Shown here: positions 13,802 to 14,616 of the stretch, piece by piece | How positions within the stretch are numbered: position 1 is the stretch's first letter | How the letters are laid out: every line of letters starts with the position of its first letter | Source: Candidatus Cibiobacter qucibialis | GTDB lineage: Bacteria > Bacillota > Clostridia > Oscillospirales > Ruminococcaceae | Direction of reading: 5' to 3' | Length of the DNA stretch: 14,616 nucleotides | Assembly: GCA_004000625.1 (NCBI GenBank) | Contig: SAUS01000061.1 | Span: forward strand, 1 to 14,616 | Program-made: the position numbers and the translations under genes | The notes under the pieces: model-generated | Database searches by the model: none | Seen by the model: the letters and a program-made list of their open reading frames with translations, nothing else | What the model was told of the DNA's origin: nothing

Positions 13802-13852
13802 AAAATAAAAATCCCGTCTCTCAAAGGCGTTTTTACCTTTGAGAGACGGGAT
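13802..13852 (-). terminator. T-box-controlled intrinsic terminator of the leu operon
   Basis: A perfect 17-bp stem (13836-13852 with 13811-13827; core CCCGTCTCTCAAAGG), followed on the minus strand by TTTTTATTTT. The T-box sequence sits just upstream and would form the competing antiterminator. Confidence 0.95.
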
Positions 13853-14121
13853 GTAAATTTTACAAATACCCGCGGTACCACTCTCATTGCCGCCAGGGGG
13901 CGGCCGCTCTGCACGATCGGCTGTTTTATAGAAAGCAAACAGCGAATCGCTCCTGCAAGATAACGGTCAGGTTCCGGCTGCACCTAACGCAAAGCGCTCA
14001 GCGCAGCTGCTCAGGGGCCAGTGACGCAAAACCTTCCGCACCGCCTTGCACCAACCGGCGGCTCTCTGAAGCTGAAAGGAGATTGCTTTTTCCCCATCAT
14101 TGCATTTGTGAATTGATAACA
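13802..14121 (-). promoter_or_regulatory. T-box riboswitch, leucine (CUG specifier)
   Basis: Leader RNA that senses uncharged tRNA. The conserved T-box element GAGAGTGGTACCGCGGG (minus strand, 13871 to about 13885) contains UGGU, able to pair with an ACCA tRNA end, as tRNA-Leu has. Stem I begins with AGAGAGCCGCCGG (about 14067-14055) and returns with CTG-GCCCCT-GAGC, which puts the specifier CTG (Leu) at 14019-14021, six bases before the GAG of the K-turn. This agrees with leuA downstream. When tRNA-Leu is uncharged the antiterminator forms and leuACDB is transcribed. The specifier assignment is by alignment to the usual spacing. Confidence 0.92.
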
Positions 14122-14127
14122 ATATGG

Positions 14128-14156
14128 ATTCTAGCAGGTTTCACATTCTGTGTCAA
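14128..14156 (-). promoter_or_regulatory. Sigma-A promoter of the leu operon
   Basis: On the minus strand TTGACA (14151-14156), a 17-bp spacer and TAGAAT (14128-14133), predicting a start near 14121, just before the T-box leader. Confidence 0.92.
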
Positions 14157-14253
14157 GATGAATTTTGGGGTTTGAACAAAATGACGAGAATGGGGAAAAC
14201 TTTTTGGGAAAAAGAGAAAAAGAAAAGTTAGGAGTTGAAGGAGGCTGTTTGAA

Positions 14254-14318
14254 TGAATAAAGAATAAATAATAAAGAATAATGGTGGGGGACCGCGGCGC
14301 GGTGCGCCGCTCAGAAAA
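14254..14318 (+). repeat. Partial copy of the MITE-like element
   Basis: TGAATAAAGAATAA, a short duplication, AATGGTGGGGGACCGCGG and the hairpin GCGGCGC-GGT-GCGCCGC followed by TCAGAAAA match the left part of the element at 11917-11966 in the same orientation. No opposite end is seen. Confidence 0.7.
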
Positions 14319-14367
14319 TATGGGGTTTGAGGCTATTGGAAATGTGAGATGGAGGATGAAACAACCG

Positions 14368-14393
14368 GTAGGGCATGGTCACCTGACCACGCC
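14368..14393 (+). repeat. GTAGGG mini-palindrome, copy 3
   Basis: GTAG followed by GGCATGGTCA-CC-TGACCACGCC, a 10-bp stem with one mismatch. Confidence 0.6.
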
Positions 14394-14446
14394 GAAACTT
14401 TAGGATATTTGAAAATCTGGAAATCTATAATATGCCCTGCCCCACA

Positions 14447-14472
14447 GTAGGGGACGGCGTCCTCGACGTCCC
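14447..14472 (+). repeat. GTAGGG mini-palindrome, copy 4
   Basis: GTAG followed by GGGACG ... CGTCCC, a 6-bp stem with an inner GTC/GAC pair. Same orientation as the other three. Confidence 0.6.
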
Positions 14473-14510
14473 GCGGGTACCTTGAACCAAACTGTACCTT
14501 ACCCATCATA

Positions 14511-14616
14511 AAGGCAACACCGCACAATTCCCGCCTTACGGCTTAAGCACCGCTTCGGCGGCTGCGGCACGGCATCTGCGTTGCCAAAATGCTCGATAAT
14601 GTCGGGTTGCGGTACC
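14511..14616 (-). repeat. 106-bp repeat, right copy of the inverted pair
   Basis: The reverse complement of the window start (1-106) with two mismatches, ending in the palindrome GGTACC. Confidence 0.9.

Larger units (their letters stand above)
14157..14510. other. Gene-free, repeat-rich stretch upstream of the leu promoter
   Basis: No gene is supported. It holds a purine-rich run (about 14193-14244) with a single GTTAGGAGTT unit, a partial MITE-like copy (14254-14318) and two GTAGGG mini-palindromes. A short minus-strand frame at 14333-14527 is made of these repeats and is not a gene. Confidence 0.7.

Noticed and set aside
13753..13983. Minus-strand frame of 76 codons in the leuA leader
   Set aside because: It lies wholly in the T-box and terminator RNA structure; not a leader peptide, since control is by tRNA.
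2562..14129. Identical 15-mer GATAACAATATGGAT at 2562-2576 and 14115-14129
   Set aside because: One is the ybaB leader, the other the start of the leu leader; short, AT-rich and without wider similarity, so probably chance.
1..14616. Whole window as a composite transposon between the inverted end repeats
   Set aside because: There is no transposase, the content is core genes, and the repeat has a diverged internal fragment.

Overview
The window looks like chromosome of a Gram-positive gut anaerobe of class Clostridia, probably the Ruminococcaceae/Oscillospirales (Faecalibacterium, Gemmiger or Subdoligranulum-like). The reasons are moderately high GC in the genes, an SRP RNA directly upstream of dnaX-ybaB-recR, a T-box leader on the leucine operon, consensus TTGACA/TATAAT promoters with 17-bp spacing, AGGAGG ribosome sites, and many short interspersed repeats in the intergenic DNA. 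The genus is inferred from general resemblance, not from a search.

Layout on the + strand: a 106-bp repeat and a terminator (1-180); a gene-free stretch (181-516); SRP RNA, then dnaX, ybaB and recR (517-3542); smpB and ssrA (tmRNA) from a consensus promoter (3556-4575). A small accessory patch follows between ssrA and tRNA-Tyr. It contains a minus-strand phage-capsid/zincin chimera with a 67-residue partner gene, bracketed by a 34-bp direct repeat and by an inverted remnant of the tmRNA 3' end. After tRNA-Tyr (6405-6489) come an alpha/beta hydrolase, a DUF1294 membrane protein, a SAM methyltransferase and a possible 37-residue ORF. This half ends in a 12-copy heptamer repeat and a strong bidirectional terminator (8746-8790).

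Layout on the - strand: the right-hand third is a leucine operon read right to left. It has a sigma-A promoter, a T-box leader with a CUG (Leu) specifier, leuA, a roughly 175-bp MITE-like element, then leuC, leuD and leuB. LeuA makes 2-isopropylmalate, LeuCD isomerises it and LeuB oxidises it towards 2-oxoisocaproate. Uncharged tRNA-Leu should switch the leader to antitermination. The window closes with repeat-rich DNA and an inverted copy (104 of 106 bp identical) of the repeat that opens it.

How the genes work together: dnaX, ybaB and recR serve replication and repair. SmpB and tmRNA form the trans-translation pair that rescues stalled ribosomes. The SRP RNA serves membrane targeting. Most of the window is conserved housekeeping. 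The unusual parts are the decaying phage-toxin-like cassette at 4577-6315, the dense families of small palindromic repeats, and an altered N-terminal nucleotide-site motif in LeuB.
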